Assembly: GCA_023846275.1 (NCBI GenBank)
Contig: CM043877.1
Location: forward strand, 14,429,107 to 14,493,106
Direction: 5' to 3'
DNA length: 64,000 nucleotides
Source: Vanilla planifolia
Taxonomy: Eukaryota > Streptophyta > Magnoliopsida > Asparagales > Orchidaceae
Shown: positions 31,483 through 44,319 of the stretch, piece by piece
How positions within the stretch are numbered: position 1 is the first letter of the stretch
Layout of the letters: every line of letters begins with the position of its first letter
Position numbers and translations under genes: made by a program
The notes under the pieces: model-generated
The model's database searches: none
What the model was told of the DNA's origin: nothing
Seen by the model: only the letters and a program-made list of their open reading frames with translations

Positions 31483-32498
31483 ATGTCAGAGAGTCCACCC
31501 GCTTCAGCCGACTACTTCGAGGAGTATGATGAGCAACTCCTCTCTCCCAATCCCGACCTCTTCTACATGTTCCCAATCCGTTTCCCGTAGAGCTAGGAGA
31601 TGTACAAGAAAGTCGACACCTCCTTATGGACTGTGGAGGTGGTCGACCTCTCGCAAAACCTCCGCCACTGGGAGCATACCTTTACCTTGGAGGAGCACCA
31701 CTTTGTCACCCACGTCCTCGCCTTCTTCGCTATGTCCGACGGTATCATTCTCTAGAATCTCGTCAGTTGCTTCATGTGTGAAGTCAGCTTCCCGAGGCCC
31801 ACGCCTTCTACGGATTCTGGATCACCATCGAGAACATTCACTCCAAGATGTACAACCTCCTCCGCGAGACCTAAATCAAGGACTCTGTCGCAAAATTGTG
31901 CCTTCTTCGTGCAATCAAGACGATCGCTTGCGCTGTGCGTAAGGCCGAGTGGGCTCTTTGATGGATCGATGCACCCGAAACATTCGTGGAGCACCTTCTT
32001 GCCTTTTCCTGTGTCGACAGAATCTTCTTCTCCGGTAGAATCTACGCAATATTTTGGCTCAAGAAGCGTGGGCTTATACCCGAACTCACATTTTCCAATA
32101 AGCTGATCTCTCGAGTTGAAGGCCTTCACTGTGATTTCCCTTACCTCCTGTACAGCCTTCTTAACGCCAAGCTCTCCAAGGAAAAAGTTAAAGAAATTAT
32201 GCTGATGCTGTCGACATTGAAAAATAATTCATTTGTTATGCCATTCCCTACTCCCTTGTCGAAATGAACGCCAATCTAATGAGTCAGTACATCGAGTTTG
32301 TCGTCGATCAGCTTCTTAAGCATTGAACTACAACAAGATGTATGATGCTTCAAATCCCTTCGATTGGATGGAGCTCTTCTCGCTCCAAGGAAAGACTTCT
32401 TTGAGTAGAGCGATGGTGGGTATTAAAAGGCATCGATTATGTCAAGCTTGAATGACAATAGCTCCACCCATGAGTTCTACGTGGACGACAATTTCTGA
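31483..32498 (+). pseudogene. Ribonucleotide reductase small subunit (R2) pseudogene, copy B
   Basis: The most complete copy, running from ATG (MSESPPASADYFEEYDEQLL) to a C-terminus HEFYVDDNF followed by TGA, close to the family's conserved acidic-Phe tail that docks into the large subunit. Recognisable blocks are [55 protein letters not shown] (diiron Glu and His and the radical Tyr retained), [41 protein letters not shown] and NPFDWMEL. Inactivating changes include two stops directly after IRFP, a TAG in IVLENL, TAA in the ETYIKD segment, TGA in ALRWID, and several one- or two-base deletions. There is no intron. The Glu of NELIS, next to the metal site, has become Lys. Confidence 0.94.
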
Positions 32499-35400
32499 AG
32501 AATACTAGTCTTTTTATCGTGTTAATTCTGATATAAGGTAAGTGTTTGTTCTATTTGTGTTTAATTAGGTATTGCTTCTTATTTTGTGAAATTATACACT
32601 TCAAGGTGTATGACGAAATGTTTAACTCATTATAATCGTTAAATGGGTTTCTGAGAATTTTAATCAATGATTGAGGTTCACTTGTTTCATGCAATTAATA
32701 ACCAAACCATATGAAAGCTGCATCGTTTAGATGTGCTTTGCACTAACAATGATGCTTCTTATATCTTATCATCTTATTGACATATTTCAACACCTTTGCA
32801 AAATAAATAGGCATTAGTATGAACAAAAATTTCTAGGAATATTATAAGAAAAAGTATTTGATTTGATTTTCTTTTTAAGTAGTGTTTGATTGGAGTGTCA
32901 TATAAGTGGTATTGATAGATGATAATATAATTTAGGTGTTATCATTTATAAAAAAAATTATGTTAAAAAAATTTCAAAACAATTTTTATTATTAACATGC
33001 GTAATGGTTGTTTTAATCATTTTTTTAATATTTTAATTGGTGGGTTTGATTTATCATCTGATTTTGTACTTTTGCTCATAGATTATTATTGTGACACTTT
33101 CAATAAGATTTATGATCTTAGTTTGAAATCTCTTAAAGTGTTATTTTTCATTACTAGTCTTATTTTAAAATTTTCTCATTGTTAAGTCTTGAAGGATTGC
33201 TATTATTTTGTGTATTCTTTTTATTGTAATGTTTCTTTGGATTTAAGCGTGTAACTCTTTTTTAAGTTGATGTGTAGATCTCTTATGAGCTTAGTTTACA
33301 AAAATTTTATTCCTTTACTTTTGTGAACAACAAAAGAGAATCTTAGTTTTTTAACTGATGTAAATGTAAATGGAAGAAGTAAAATGGAGTTATTAAAAAA
33401 TTTTATGTACTTTTTTATCTTTATTTTTTTATATTTATTTTTGTGATTGTAGTTAAATTTTCAGTTATTATATTTTTAATTTTGTAATGTTTTAAAAAAA
33501 ATGTGATTTACTCTCTTATATGTCTCATACAAACTGTGCACTTATAAAATTATGTAAATATAAAGGATATCGTTTGACATCATCATGATACTTTCTAAAA
33601 TAATTAACACTTATGAGATTTAGGTTTTATTATTGTTTTCAAATTACAAATAATAAAAAATATTATGTGACACAAAAGAGTACAATACTAAGAATATATC
33701 ATAACTTGTCTTTGCATCAATATAAGTGATTCTTTATTGAATGTGATCAAACAAGTTTTAAATTAATGATTATCAAACAATAATAAATTAATATCCATCT
33801 TTTATAACTTTTTTGTTTCTTATTATATCCACTTTTCAAAAGATATAATAAATGATATATTAAGTCAAGATATGTTAAACATGCATGTATGCAAGGGTAT
33901 TCATTTGCACCAAATGAGAAAAAATCATTTGAGATTAGTTTTTGATGTTATAAAACAACTTTCATACTCTTATTCATTAAAATGAAAGTATTGTTATGAA
34001 GAGATTTAATGATTGCAAAGTTAAGCAATTCTTCAATTTGAAGTGAACATATCAACAATATATATAAAAAATTTCTCAACAAAACAACTCCTTCATGATT
34101 TAGCAACTCCATTGCCTTTAAACTAATAATTATTTAGTCATAATCATTTGCATCATAAGGCTAGTATAGAAGAAGTTTGAGCACTTGTCCAAAGGAATGA
34201 AAGATATGTAAGGGTCATTAAGAGTGAAACTTTTGTTTTCATTTCCTACATTTTAGTACATATGTCATTTAAGCACATTTCCTTTCAAAGATCAGCTTCC
34301 TATAAGTCTTCACCTTAATGATATCCTATTATGCATCATGTATGTTCTCAAAACTTCATCGCAAAGACTATCATCATCATCTAAAAACTCGATTGTCAAA
34401 TTGGTAGCTAAGTAGTTTTGTAATATTCGATGATCATTGCCCCTTAGTGTTTCTGCTTACATACTTATGCCTAAAAAAACATAGTACATGACTCATTGCC
34501 TCAAAAGATCACTCCATATGAATAATCTCATCATGTTAATGGCCTCCACCAAGTCTGGAAGTGAAAATGCGAGAAAAAAATGCATAAATAACCATAAAGG
34601 TCAATGCATTTTTAAGAAGTGTCATTTTGATAATTAAAAAAAAATGACTATTCAAGGATGGAATCCTGCTCCTCATAAAAGAGATAATGAGTTGCCATTA
34701 ACCAATATATGTTGACATGCATATATGAGAAAACTTAACTATCTCTAATTTCAATACATAGATATCCTCATGATTTTAATAATCAATTTTGCTGCTCCAT
34801 TAAAGTTAAAATATTTTACACAAACTAAGAATTTTGGAAATTCAATTACAAAAAAAGGGAATGCATTAGCTAACTTACATTCTCTAATAAACAAATGGAT
34901 CAAATCCAACAAGAATGGCAACTAAACCCATTCATAAAATGTTGCACACATACAAAATGATTCTCGAGAATTAAGGTCTACAAATGTGGGATTTAGTGAA
35001 TATCAAATCCAAAGTACTTTTATTTGAAAATTAATAACCTTAATCTTGCACGTAAAGGAGAAATGCAACAAGAGTGATTCTAAGTTATATTAATGAACTA
35101 TCATGTTCATAACTATTGTGATTGAGACAAATGAATGTTATGTTTCATAATCAATCAAACTTTCATATGTTAATTCAACATTTTTAAAGTATTAGTAATA
35201 ATATTCATGAATAATGAATCTAGCTTCTAATTAATAACATATATTTGAGGTCTAATGGGGGGTTGATATGTAAGAACCTGACCCTTACCTTTGATTGTAG
35301 CATTAAACTTTGGCCCATTTATAATAAATCCTTTACGTGTAAATACTCAGCGTTGTTTTGTTGTTTCCAACAGTTGATTTTCCAAACACTTGTAGAAACT
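32499..35400 (+). repeat. R2 unit B, 3' flank
   Basis: 32499-33560 matches the 3' flank of unit A (10726-12190). 33560-34870 is absent from A but matches 41160 down to 39840 of unit D in reverse. 34880-35400 again matches A (12440-13400). No coding region is supported. The ORF at 32997-33185 is in repeat sequence shared with A, where it is not open. Confidence 0.7.
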
Positions 35401-35413
35401 GTTTAGCATAATT

Positions 35414-36190
35414 TCCAAATCTTTTACGAGAAAAACAATCAACAACTTTCTTCTTATAGTCTTCTTTATGATAATAACTACATATCTAGCATTAAAAAAT
35501 GTTATAATCCTAGTTCTTACAATTTAAGATATAACTAAAGAGGGTAAAGTCTTAAGTTTCTATCCTCATTATGAAGAAAATACTACTTTTCTTTCGTTAA
35601 CCATTTTTCTTAATTTTGTAATTTTTTTGCATTTTTATATTCTTAATGCTACTTCAACTAAACTTTTATAAAATAATTTAATATAAGTAATCAAATTTTT
35701 TATTGAGTTCTTTAGACTCTTTTAGAACATATAACATCTTTGTTTCTCTATTTTTCCCAATATCAATGTGTACCTTGCAAAACATGAAATGTTTTGTTCA
35801 TGTGAGGATCATGCTGGTTTCTAGTGAGGTAAACATTGATATTAGGAAAAATAGAGAAATAAAGATATTATGTATTCTAGAAGAGTCTAAAGAACTTAAC
35901 AAGAAATGTGATTGCTTATATGAAATTTATTTTTTATAAAAGTCTAATTGAAGTAGCATTAAAAATGTAAAAATGACAAATGATTACAAACGTAAGAAAA
36001 GTTGTCAATAAAAAGAAAGTAGTATTTTGTTCATAATGAGGATAGAAACTTGAGACTTTAACTTCTTGAGTAGAATCTTAAAATACATGGACTAGAACTA
36101 GGATTTTTTAATGCTAGATATGTAGTTATTATCATAAAGAAGAACGTAAGAAGAAAGTTGTCGAGTGTTTTTCTCATGAAGGATTTGGAC
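35414..36190. repeat. Large foldback: ~360 bp inverted arms
   Basis: Left arm 35414-35773 and right arm 35826-36190 are reverse complements over nearly their whole length, with a loop of about 50 bases. Matching inner ends read ctctatttttcccaatatc and gatattaggaaaaatagag. Matching outer ends read ccaaatcttttacgagaaa and tttctcatgaaggatttgg. The outer part of each arm is sequence from the R2 unit 3' flank (compare 13380-13540). The ORF at 35703-35939 spans the loop and is a by-product. Confidence 0.85.
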
Positions 36191-36419
36191 AATGTGAATC
36201 CCCCAAGTAGCAACAAATTGAGCAAAAGCATTATGAGCAGTCACTGCCACACCGAATGACCCTCACTAGAAACCAACCTTTCAAAATAAAACTTCATCCA
36301 ACCTGAGGGTCGAGGACATGATCGCGAGAGGGAAGGGAGAATGGTGCATAGAGGGTGAGAGAGGTCCTAGTTTTCCAAGCTAGTGGTTATAAAAGAGATA
36401 GTTAAGTAGACTTCATATT
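36191..36419. other. Short unique spacer, GC-richer
   Basis: A patch of about 150 bases (36200-36360) with normal base composition lies between two repeats. It has no recognisable reading frame. Confidence 0.35.
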
Positions 36420-37180
36420 AATAAAAGGAAAGTAATATTTTCTTCATAATGTGGACAAAAACTTAAGACTTTAACCTCTTGAGTAAGATCTTACATAACA
36501 AGGACTAAAACTATGACATTTTTAATATTAGATATGTAGTTATTATCATCAAGGAGAATGTAGGAAGAAATTTGTAAAGTGTTTTTCTCATGAATAATTT
36601 TGACATTATGCTAAAGAGCTTTTGTAAGTGTCAGAGAAATCAATTATTGGAAGCAAAACAAAGGACAAAGTATTTACACATGAAGGATTTACTAAAAATG
36701 GACCAAAGCTTAATGATACAATCAAAGGTAAGGGTCAGATTTTTACATATCAACTCCCATTTGACATCAAATATATGCTATTAATTAGAAGCAAGATCCA
36801 TTATTTATGAATATTATCACTAATATTTTAAAAGTTTTGAATTAACTTATGAAAGTTTCATTTATTATGAAAAATCATATTCACCTGTCTCAATCATAAT
36901 AGTTATGAACATAATAATTCAATAGTATAATTTAGAATAATTTTTGTTGAATTGCTCATAAGAAAAGAAATAACAATAAAATATCACATCAAGAAAAAAA
37001 AAGTAGAGAAAAACATGCAGCTCAAAATTTATTATAATTGATATAAATGAATTGGATATTATTATAAGGATTAATAGTTTTTCATTATCTTTACTTTGAG
37101 ACAAATTGTTGTAATAAGTTTGAGTATATAATATATATTAGAAGCAATTACAATAGTTGCTTTTGATAGTTTAACATTTG
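36420..37180 (-). repeat. Inverted copy of R2-unit 3' flank segment
   Basis: Reading from 37180 downward this repeats 12800-13560, including the sequence behind the shared ORF that begins MSQSKDNEKLLILIIIS (37104-36919 here, 12874-13071 there). Its lower end repeats the outer arm of the foldback at 35414-36190, so the region is a nest of inverted copies. Confidence 0.75.
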
Positions 37181-38879
37181 ACAAACATTATATCTTTATT
37201 TTTTTTCTTTGAGACTTTAATGTATAAATTCCTTTTATTTTAAAAAGGAATTTAAAGTTTCTAGTTATGTGATTATTCATTTGGTCTTAAGAAATAATTA
37301 GAGTGTTTAAAAGAAAACTTTTATAAAATAAAGGTTTTTTTAATGCTCAAAAGAAAGTTTTAGATTTGAAGAAAAATTGTTTTGAAATAAGTAGCTCCAA
37401 AAAGACAATAGCCACATAATCCCTTCTATTCCTCAAGCCTTATCAAGTGAGATGAATAAAGAGACAACATGAATTATTAATAATCATAATACGATAACCC
37501 AAAACTAGATGTACTAAAGGAACTAGCACAATGGAGAGATAAGCTTGACACTAAAGGTCTGTGGATCACGATACAGGAATTTTAACGTATTGATTCAGAT
37601 CTCTTGGATTAATACCATAACCATGATCTATTCTCTTAGATGAAGAGTTACACCCAATTAAGAGAATGAGTATAGTAAAACTTAGAGATGCCAAAGGTCA
37701 TTATGCTAGACATATCCAAATTTAAGTTTAAAGTTGGTCACAAAAATAATTAAGAGATATAATGTAAATCTATTTGATTAGTCAATAATTCATTTTTATA
37801 AGGATTCAAGAAAGGCTATTTTGACTAGTGCAAGAGGTGAGTAATTTACATGTAATCCAACAGTGTCCAACACACCAGTTCTTAGCTTTTCTCATGAAAA
37901 AGTGTTTAAGATAGCATGGTGCAAGCATTACAATCGCATGACAAACCATAATGTAAGATGTATAACAACACGCTAGGATTCTTAGCATGTGCGACAAATA
38001 GAACGATTGGTGAAAAGCAATGTGTAGGAAGGACGAAATGAGTAGAGTGTGCGAGATAGTGCTAGGTGGGAGAGCCACTAACTCATGTGCATTATGCATG
38101 CCTATTGGGTAATCCTACTATGGAACCTGGATTAGCGATAAGCACATAGTTCACTCATTTATAATGCAAGTAATGCACATAGATGTGCACCCTTGCACGA
38201 CCACAAACTCTGCAATGTCCATGTTGAAGTCCTAGTACACTCTGCACATAGGGAATAAAGAAATGAATTTTGTCATTATAAAAAAATATTAATAATGTAT
38301 TATAACAAAGCCTCTATAAAAGCAGAGAATATGAGGTAAAGTAAGAAATTTTCAACTTTTGGTAAAAAAAAATAGTCTTTATTCTTTTAGTTTTATTTAT
38401 CACTATCAACTTAATATAACAAAGTATTAAAATAGCCAAGGTTGAATAAATTATTGTCTGGACACTATCATAAGGTCCCTTTAGTTGTGATCACCAATTT
38501 ATGGGCCAACATTTCCTTAAGTCTAACACTCAATAAATGAAAGATTTGGACTACAACATATAAGTGGGTTGACTATTTGGATTGGGTTTTCACATTAACT
38601 ATTTTTTTCACAAATTTTTCTAAAATTCTCTTTATGTTAGATGTACTAGCTATTTTTATATTTTGATATTTTAATCTTATCTCATATAGAGTTTTTCACT
38701 TATGAGAAACAACTCTATATATTAGGACTAAAAATATCATTATAGTTATGTTATATTCAATATTTTACCCTTCAAGTTTCTCCATATTGTATTGAGTTTT
38801 TTACACATGCTACTGCAATGCATTTAATAAAATTTTGAAACTTATTCTCTTTTCATTCTATTTTTTCTCTTTTTTTCTA
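37181..38879. other. Intergenic DNA, no gene recognised
   Basis: The part at 37400-38250 has more even base composition than its flanks and may be a retrotransposon terminal repeat or an old unique insertion. An ORF of 97 codons (38099-37806, minus) lies here but shows no domain. It interrupts homology between unit D's 3' flank and the segment at 36420-37180. Confidence 0.35.
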
Positions 38880-41800
38880 TTAAATTCTATCCTTCAGTAG
38901 CTTAAGTTTTTACAAATTTCTTTTTTTATTTTATTTTATTTTCTTTTTTATTTGTCTTAATTTTAAGTTTCACTACCTTATAACAATTTTCCATTATTAC
39001 AAATACTCTCACATCACTACAAAAAATTCCAATTAATTCTCGTCTCCTTTTTGTGTTTCTCTTATGTGAAAAAGTATTTTTCTCTTTTACTTGCTAGCTT
39101 AAGGTTATTAATTTTCTCATAAAAGGATTATGGATTTCATATTCACTCAATTCTATATTTGTAGACCTCAGATCTAAGGATTCATTTTATGTGTACAACA
39201 TTTTTGTGAATGGGTTGAGTTACTATTCGTGTTGGATATGATCCATTCATTAAGTATGTGTGATTCCTAATTCTGATATGTTTCTTGACTAGGTAACTAT
39301 TTGACTCTTTTGTATTTTAAACAATTTAGTTTTCTTTATGCTTTTACATGTTTGATTTTTAAACTTGATGTAAATGAATATCATTTTTTTTTTAGTTTGA
39401 CTCATTTAATTAACTTACATGACATATTATCTGAAACCAATAGTCCTAAATAAAAAAATAAAAAGATGTATTTAGCTTATATATTTATGATCATAAAGGT
39501 AGCATTTTAAGTTATAGTTATGATAAATTTATGTAGTTGATTTAGGAGTGCCAAGGCCAAATCTCATGATCTTCACATCAATGATCTCATTTTAAAAAAT
39601 GTAACAAAAAAGATGGATTAAAGAGATTATGAAAAAGATTAGATAACATTTTTCTAAACCCATAATACATAATTCTCTTTCTTTGTTCAAAAATTCATGA
39701 TTTATCTAATGTTGCTTTACCCATTACTAATTAATTGTTCTTATAAATCAAAATATAAGTTCTATATAATTGGCTTAAAGTTTAAGAAGGTTTAATTGAT
39801 ATTTATAACCTTTATAATATACTAGAGAATGTAAGTTAGCTAATGCATTCCCTTTTTGTACAATTGAACTTCAAAAATTCTTATTTCATGTACAATATTT
39901 TAACTTTAGTGGAGAAGCAAAATTGATTATTAAAATCATGAGAATATTTATGTATTAAAATTTGAGATAGTTAAGCTTTCTCATATACACATATCAACAT
40001 AAGTTGGTTAATATCAACTCATTATCTCTCCTATGAGGAACAAAATTCCATCCTTGGATAGTCATTTTATTTCAATTGTCAAAATGACACCTTAAAAATG
40101 CATTGATTTTTATGCCTATTTATGAAATTTTTCTCACATGTACACTTCTCAATTTGGTGGAGGCCATTAGCATGATGAGATTATTCATATGGAGTGATCT
40201 TTTGAGGCAATGAGTCATGCACTATGTTTTCTTAGGCGTAGGTATGTAAGCATAAACACCAAGGGACAATGATCATCAAATATTACAAAACTACTTAGCT
40301 ACCATTTTGGCAACCAAGTTTTTAAATAACCATGATAGTCTTTGCGATGAAGTTTTGAGAACCTACATGATGTATAAGAGGATATCTTTAAGGTGAAGAC
40401 TTATGGGAAGTTGATTTATGAAAGGAAATGTGATTAAGTAACATATGTACTAACGAGTAAGAAATGACAACAAACTTTCACTCTTAATGACCATTATATA
40501 TCTTTCATTCCTTTGGACAAGTGCTCGAAATTCTTCTATACTAGCACCATGATGCAAATGATTAAGACTAAATAATTATTAGCTTAGAAGCAATTGAGTA
40601 GTTAAATCATGAAGTGGTTGTTTGGTTGAGAAATTTCTTTGTATTTTTTGTTGATATATCCACTTCAAATTTAAGAATTATTTAACTTTGGATCCATTAA
40701 TTATCTTCATGACAATAATTTAATTCTAATAAATAAGAGTATGAAAGGTGGTTTTATAACATCAAAAGCTAGTCTCAAATGATCTTTTTTCTTTTGGTGT
40801 AAATGAAACCACACATACATGCATATTTGACATATCATGACTTAATATATGACTCATTATATCTTTTGGATAGTGGATATAATAAGAAATAAAAAATTTA
40901 TACGACATAAATATTAATTTATTTTGGATTGATAATCATTACCTAAAAACAACTAATTTGATCATGATCAATAAAAAATCACTTATATTGATACAAAGAC
41001 AAGTTATGACATATTCTTAAGATGTTACTCTTTTGTGTTACATAACATTTTTTTTCATTATTTGTAATTTGACAATAATAACAATATCCAAATCTCATAA
41101 GTGTAAATTATTTTAAAAAAAATCATCATGATGTCAAATGATATCCCTTATATCTACATAATTTCATAAATGCAGAGTTTGTATAACATGTATAAAAGAG
41201 TAAATTACATTTTTTTAAAAAAACTACAAAATCAAATATATAATAAATAAGAACTAAAATACAACCACAAAAATAAATACAAAAAAAATAAAGGCATACA
41301 TAAGATTTTTTAATAACTCTACTTTATTTTGTTGTTCACAAAAGTAAAGGAATAAAATTTTTACACAATCAGCTCATAAGAGATCTACCCATCAACTTAA
41401 AAAAAATTACATACTTCAATCCAAAGAAATATTAGAATAAAAAAAATACACAAAATAATAACAATCTCTTAAGACTTATCTAAAAGAAATTGCTTAAAAT
41501 AAGATAAAGTACTGGAACACACCACTTGAAGAGATTTTTAACTAAGTTCATAAATCTAATTGAGGGTGTCATAATAATAATCAATGAACAAAAGTATAAA
41601 ATAAAATTATAAATCAAACCCACTAATTAAAATATTCAAAACAAGATATAAGAAGCATCTAAATTATATTATTATCTATGATTTCACCTATATAACGCTC
41701 CAATCAAGCACTACCTAAAAACAATCACAACAAATGCTTTTTGCTACAAAATTCTTTAAATCTTTTGTTCATATAAATGCCTCAGTACTTTGCAAAAGCG

Positions 41801-42089
41801 TTGAAAATAGTCAAAAAGTGACAAGATATAAGAAGCACCCTTGCCAGTACAAAACGCAGCTAAACAATGAAGCTTTCATATGCATTAGTTGTTAATTACA
41901 TGAAACAAGTAGATCTCAATCATTTGATTCAAATTCTCACAAACCCACTTAACGATTATAATGAGTTAAGAATTTCATCGAACTCCTTCAGGTGTATAAT
42001 TTCACAATATAAGAAGCAATCCATAAATCACCACAAACAGAACAAACTCCAGACTTATATAAAAATTAACGCGATAGAAAGACTATTCT
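38880..42089 (-). repeat. R2 unit D, 3' flank (inverted)
   Basis: Reading downward from 42089: the part to about 41160 matches the 3' flanks of A and B, 41160-39840 matches 33560-34870 of B, and 39480-38880 matches 12230-12790 of A. This copy therefore holds segments that A and B have separately lost, and it is the fullest version of the 3' flank in the window. Confidence 0.72.
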
Positions 42090-42598
42090 TCAGAAATCAT
42101 TGTTCATGCAGAGCTCATGGATGGTGCCAATTTCGTTCACGCTTGACATAATTGACGCGTTCAGCGGCAATCTCCAAAACTCTTTCCTAGGAGAGCTTGG
42201 TGTTATGAAGGCCGTACAGGAGGAAGGCGAAATCAAAGTGAACCATCTCGAGAGATCAGCTGGTTGCAAAATGTGATTCGAGGAATAAGCCAACGCTTCT
42301 TAAGCCAGAATATCGCACAGAAGCTACCGGAGAAGAAGATTCCATCGACACAGGCAAAGCAAAAAAGGCACCCTGCAAACGTTTCAAATGTGTCGATCCA
42401 TCGAAACGCCCACTCGACGCTACTCGCGACGTAGGGAGTCTCCTCCACTGTCCAGAAGGAGGCCTCAGCTTTCTTGTACATCTCCCAAATCTGTGGGAAA
42501 CGAATCGGGAACATGCAGAAGCTTTCAGAATTGAGAGCAAGGAGTATCTCGTCATACTCCTCGTGATCGCCAGCTGAAGAGGGTAGAATTTCCGACAT
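42090..42598 (-). pseudogene. Ribonucleotide reductase small subunit (R2), deletion derivative, copy D
   Basis: Begins at ATG (42598-42596) with MSEILPSSAGDHEEYDEILL, then FCMFPIRFPQIWEMYKKAE and SFWTVEE. It then jumps without loss of frame to the segment PYVASSVEWAFRWIDTF, ACVDGIFFSGSFCAIFWLKK and LISRD, and ends at a frameshift after 121 codons (42598-42233). The internal jump removes the diiron/radical core (the DLS, ENIH and radical Tyr blocks), so it cannot be a working R2. A second deletion lies further down. The true C-terminus, HELCMNNDF plus stop, survives in another frame near 42090. Codons in the retained parts are little altered, so this is the least decayed coding copy. Confidence 0.9.
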
Positions 42599-43360
42599 GA
42601 TGAGGTCAAAGTATGTCAGATTCGATCTACGAGCGAGAGAGGAATGAATTCGTTGGCGCAGAGAGACAAAGAGTAACTCTATAGTAATTTCTCAAGTTTA
42701 TAAAGAAAGAATTAGAGGGAGATTGAGCGTAAGAAGATATCAAATTTTTAAGTTTGTTATAAACATTTGGGAAGTCTTGGATTGGAAGCCGCCTACTTCC
42801 ACTAGCCATAGTAAGTCTTACTGTCTCTTTTTTTCGGTGCAGCCTATGCTTAGAGAATCTGTGATTAAGAGGTACTTAAGATGCCTCGTTCTCTTTAAGA
42901 TCAAATGAAAGTCGAGATCTGATCATTGAAGTATAGCTAAAAAAAGGTTATATGGATTTTGAGTAACAATCACTATTTGAAAATCTAATTAAAATACAAA
43001 TCATATTTTGGCAAGTAAATTTAGCATGTAAAAGAGTGGAAATGAAAATTATTCGACCCAAGACAAAAAAGAATATTGGCTGAGAATAAGAATATAATAA
43101 AGATCATTCATGAATAAATGTTTAAAAAAATTTATTTGATTTTTTTCAAATTAAGAAAAAAGATATATTTTTTCAAATGTTCAATTAATGTGATTAAAAT
43201 ATATTAAATTCTGTTTGAACTTAATTATATTGAGAGAATATTATTCTAATTATTAAAAATAAATATAATAAAAATTATGTCATAAAACTATTAAAATATA
43301 ATTAGAAATTCAAACTGCATTTCAAAAAAAAAATGAAATTATTTAACCACAAAATCATTA
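42599..43360 (-). promoter_or_regulatory. R2 promoter and 5' leader, copy D
   Basis: Upstream of the copy D start codon lie a leader of about 95 bases, a TATA box at 42701-42696 (TATAAA on the minus strand, preceded by ttctt), and then about 650 bases matching the upstream regions of copies B, C and E. The agreement of position and sequence across copies argues that this is the ancestral promoter. Confidence 0.65.
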
Positions 43361-43369
43361 TATCAAATA

Positions 43370-44319
43370 AATTCTTAATTTAAAATATTTTCTAATCTTT
43401 TAAGAAATAACCCTTTGATATTAAGAATTTTTTTGATAACATAAGATGTTAAAATAGAGTTAGTTTAACATAATAATCCTAATATTAATAGGGTTAGAAA
43501 TGAAATTCTATTTGGGTAATATCTTAGGTTGTGTATAGTTAAAATGATTTTACAGTGAAATAAATAACACTTTTTTGAAAAACAATTTGAACTTCTGATT
43601 ATATTTTAATAGCTTTATTACATATTTTTTATTTGCTTTATTTTTAATAATTAGAACAATATTCTTTAAATATAACGAAATCTAATTATAATTTAATATA
43701 TTCCAATCACATTAGTTAAACATTAAAAACAAATATATCTTTTTATGTTACTTTGAAAATAACCAAATAAAAACTTTTTTAAACATCTATTCAATAATGA
43801 TCTTTATATTATTACCAAATATTCTTATTCTCAACAAAAATTATTGACTGTCATGGGCTGAAAAAATTTTAAAATCCCCTCTTCCCCGTTATATTTATCT
43901 GTCAAAATATAATTTGTATTTTAATTCGATTTTCAAATAATTATTGTCACTCAAAATTCATCTAACATTTTTTATAGCCAAACTATAATGGTCAGATCTC
44001 AACTATCGTTTCATCTAAAGAGAAAATGATATCTTAAATACCTCCCAATAAAACTACACAGATTCTTTAAGCATAAGCTACACCAAAACGAAGAGACAGT
44101 AAGACTTATTACGATGAGCGGAAGTACGCGACTTCCACTCCAAGACTCCCCAAATGTTCATAAAAACTTTAAATTTTGAAATTTTTTTATGCTCTATCTC
44201 CCCCTAATTCTTTCTTTATAAACTTAAAAAACTACCCTAGAGTTATCATTTGTCTCTTCGTGCCAACGAACTCGTTCCTCCCGCTCCCAGATAAAATTCG
44301 ACCTACTTTGTCCTCAGTC
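43370..44319 (+). promoter_or_regulatory. R2 promoter and 5' leader, copy E
   Basis: 43380-43560 matches the distal unit sequence at 8500-8680. 43570-44200 matches the R2 upstream region and is a reverse complement of copy D's upstream region, so D and E are mirror images. TATAAA lies at 44217-44222, followed by a C/T-rich leader of about 97 bases to the ATG. Confidence 0.68.
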
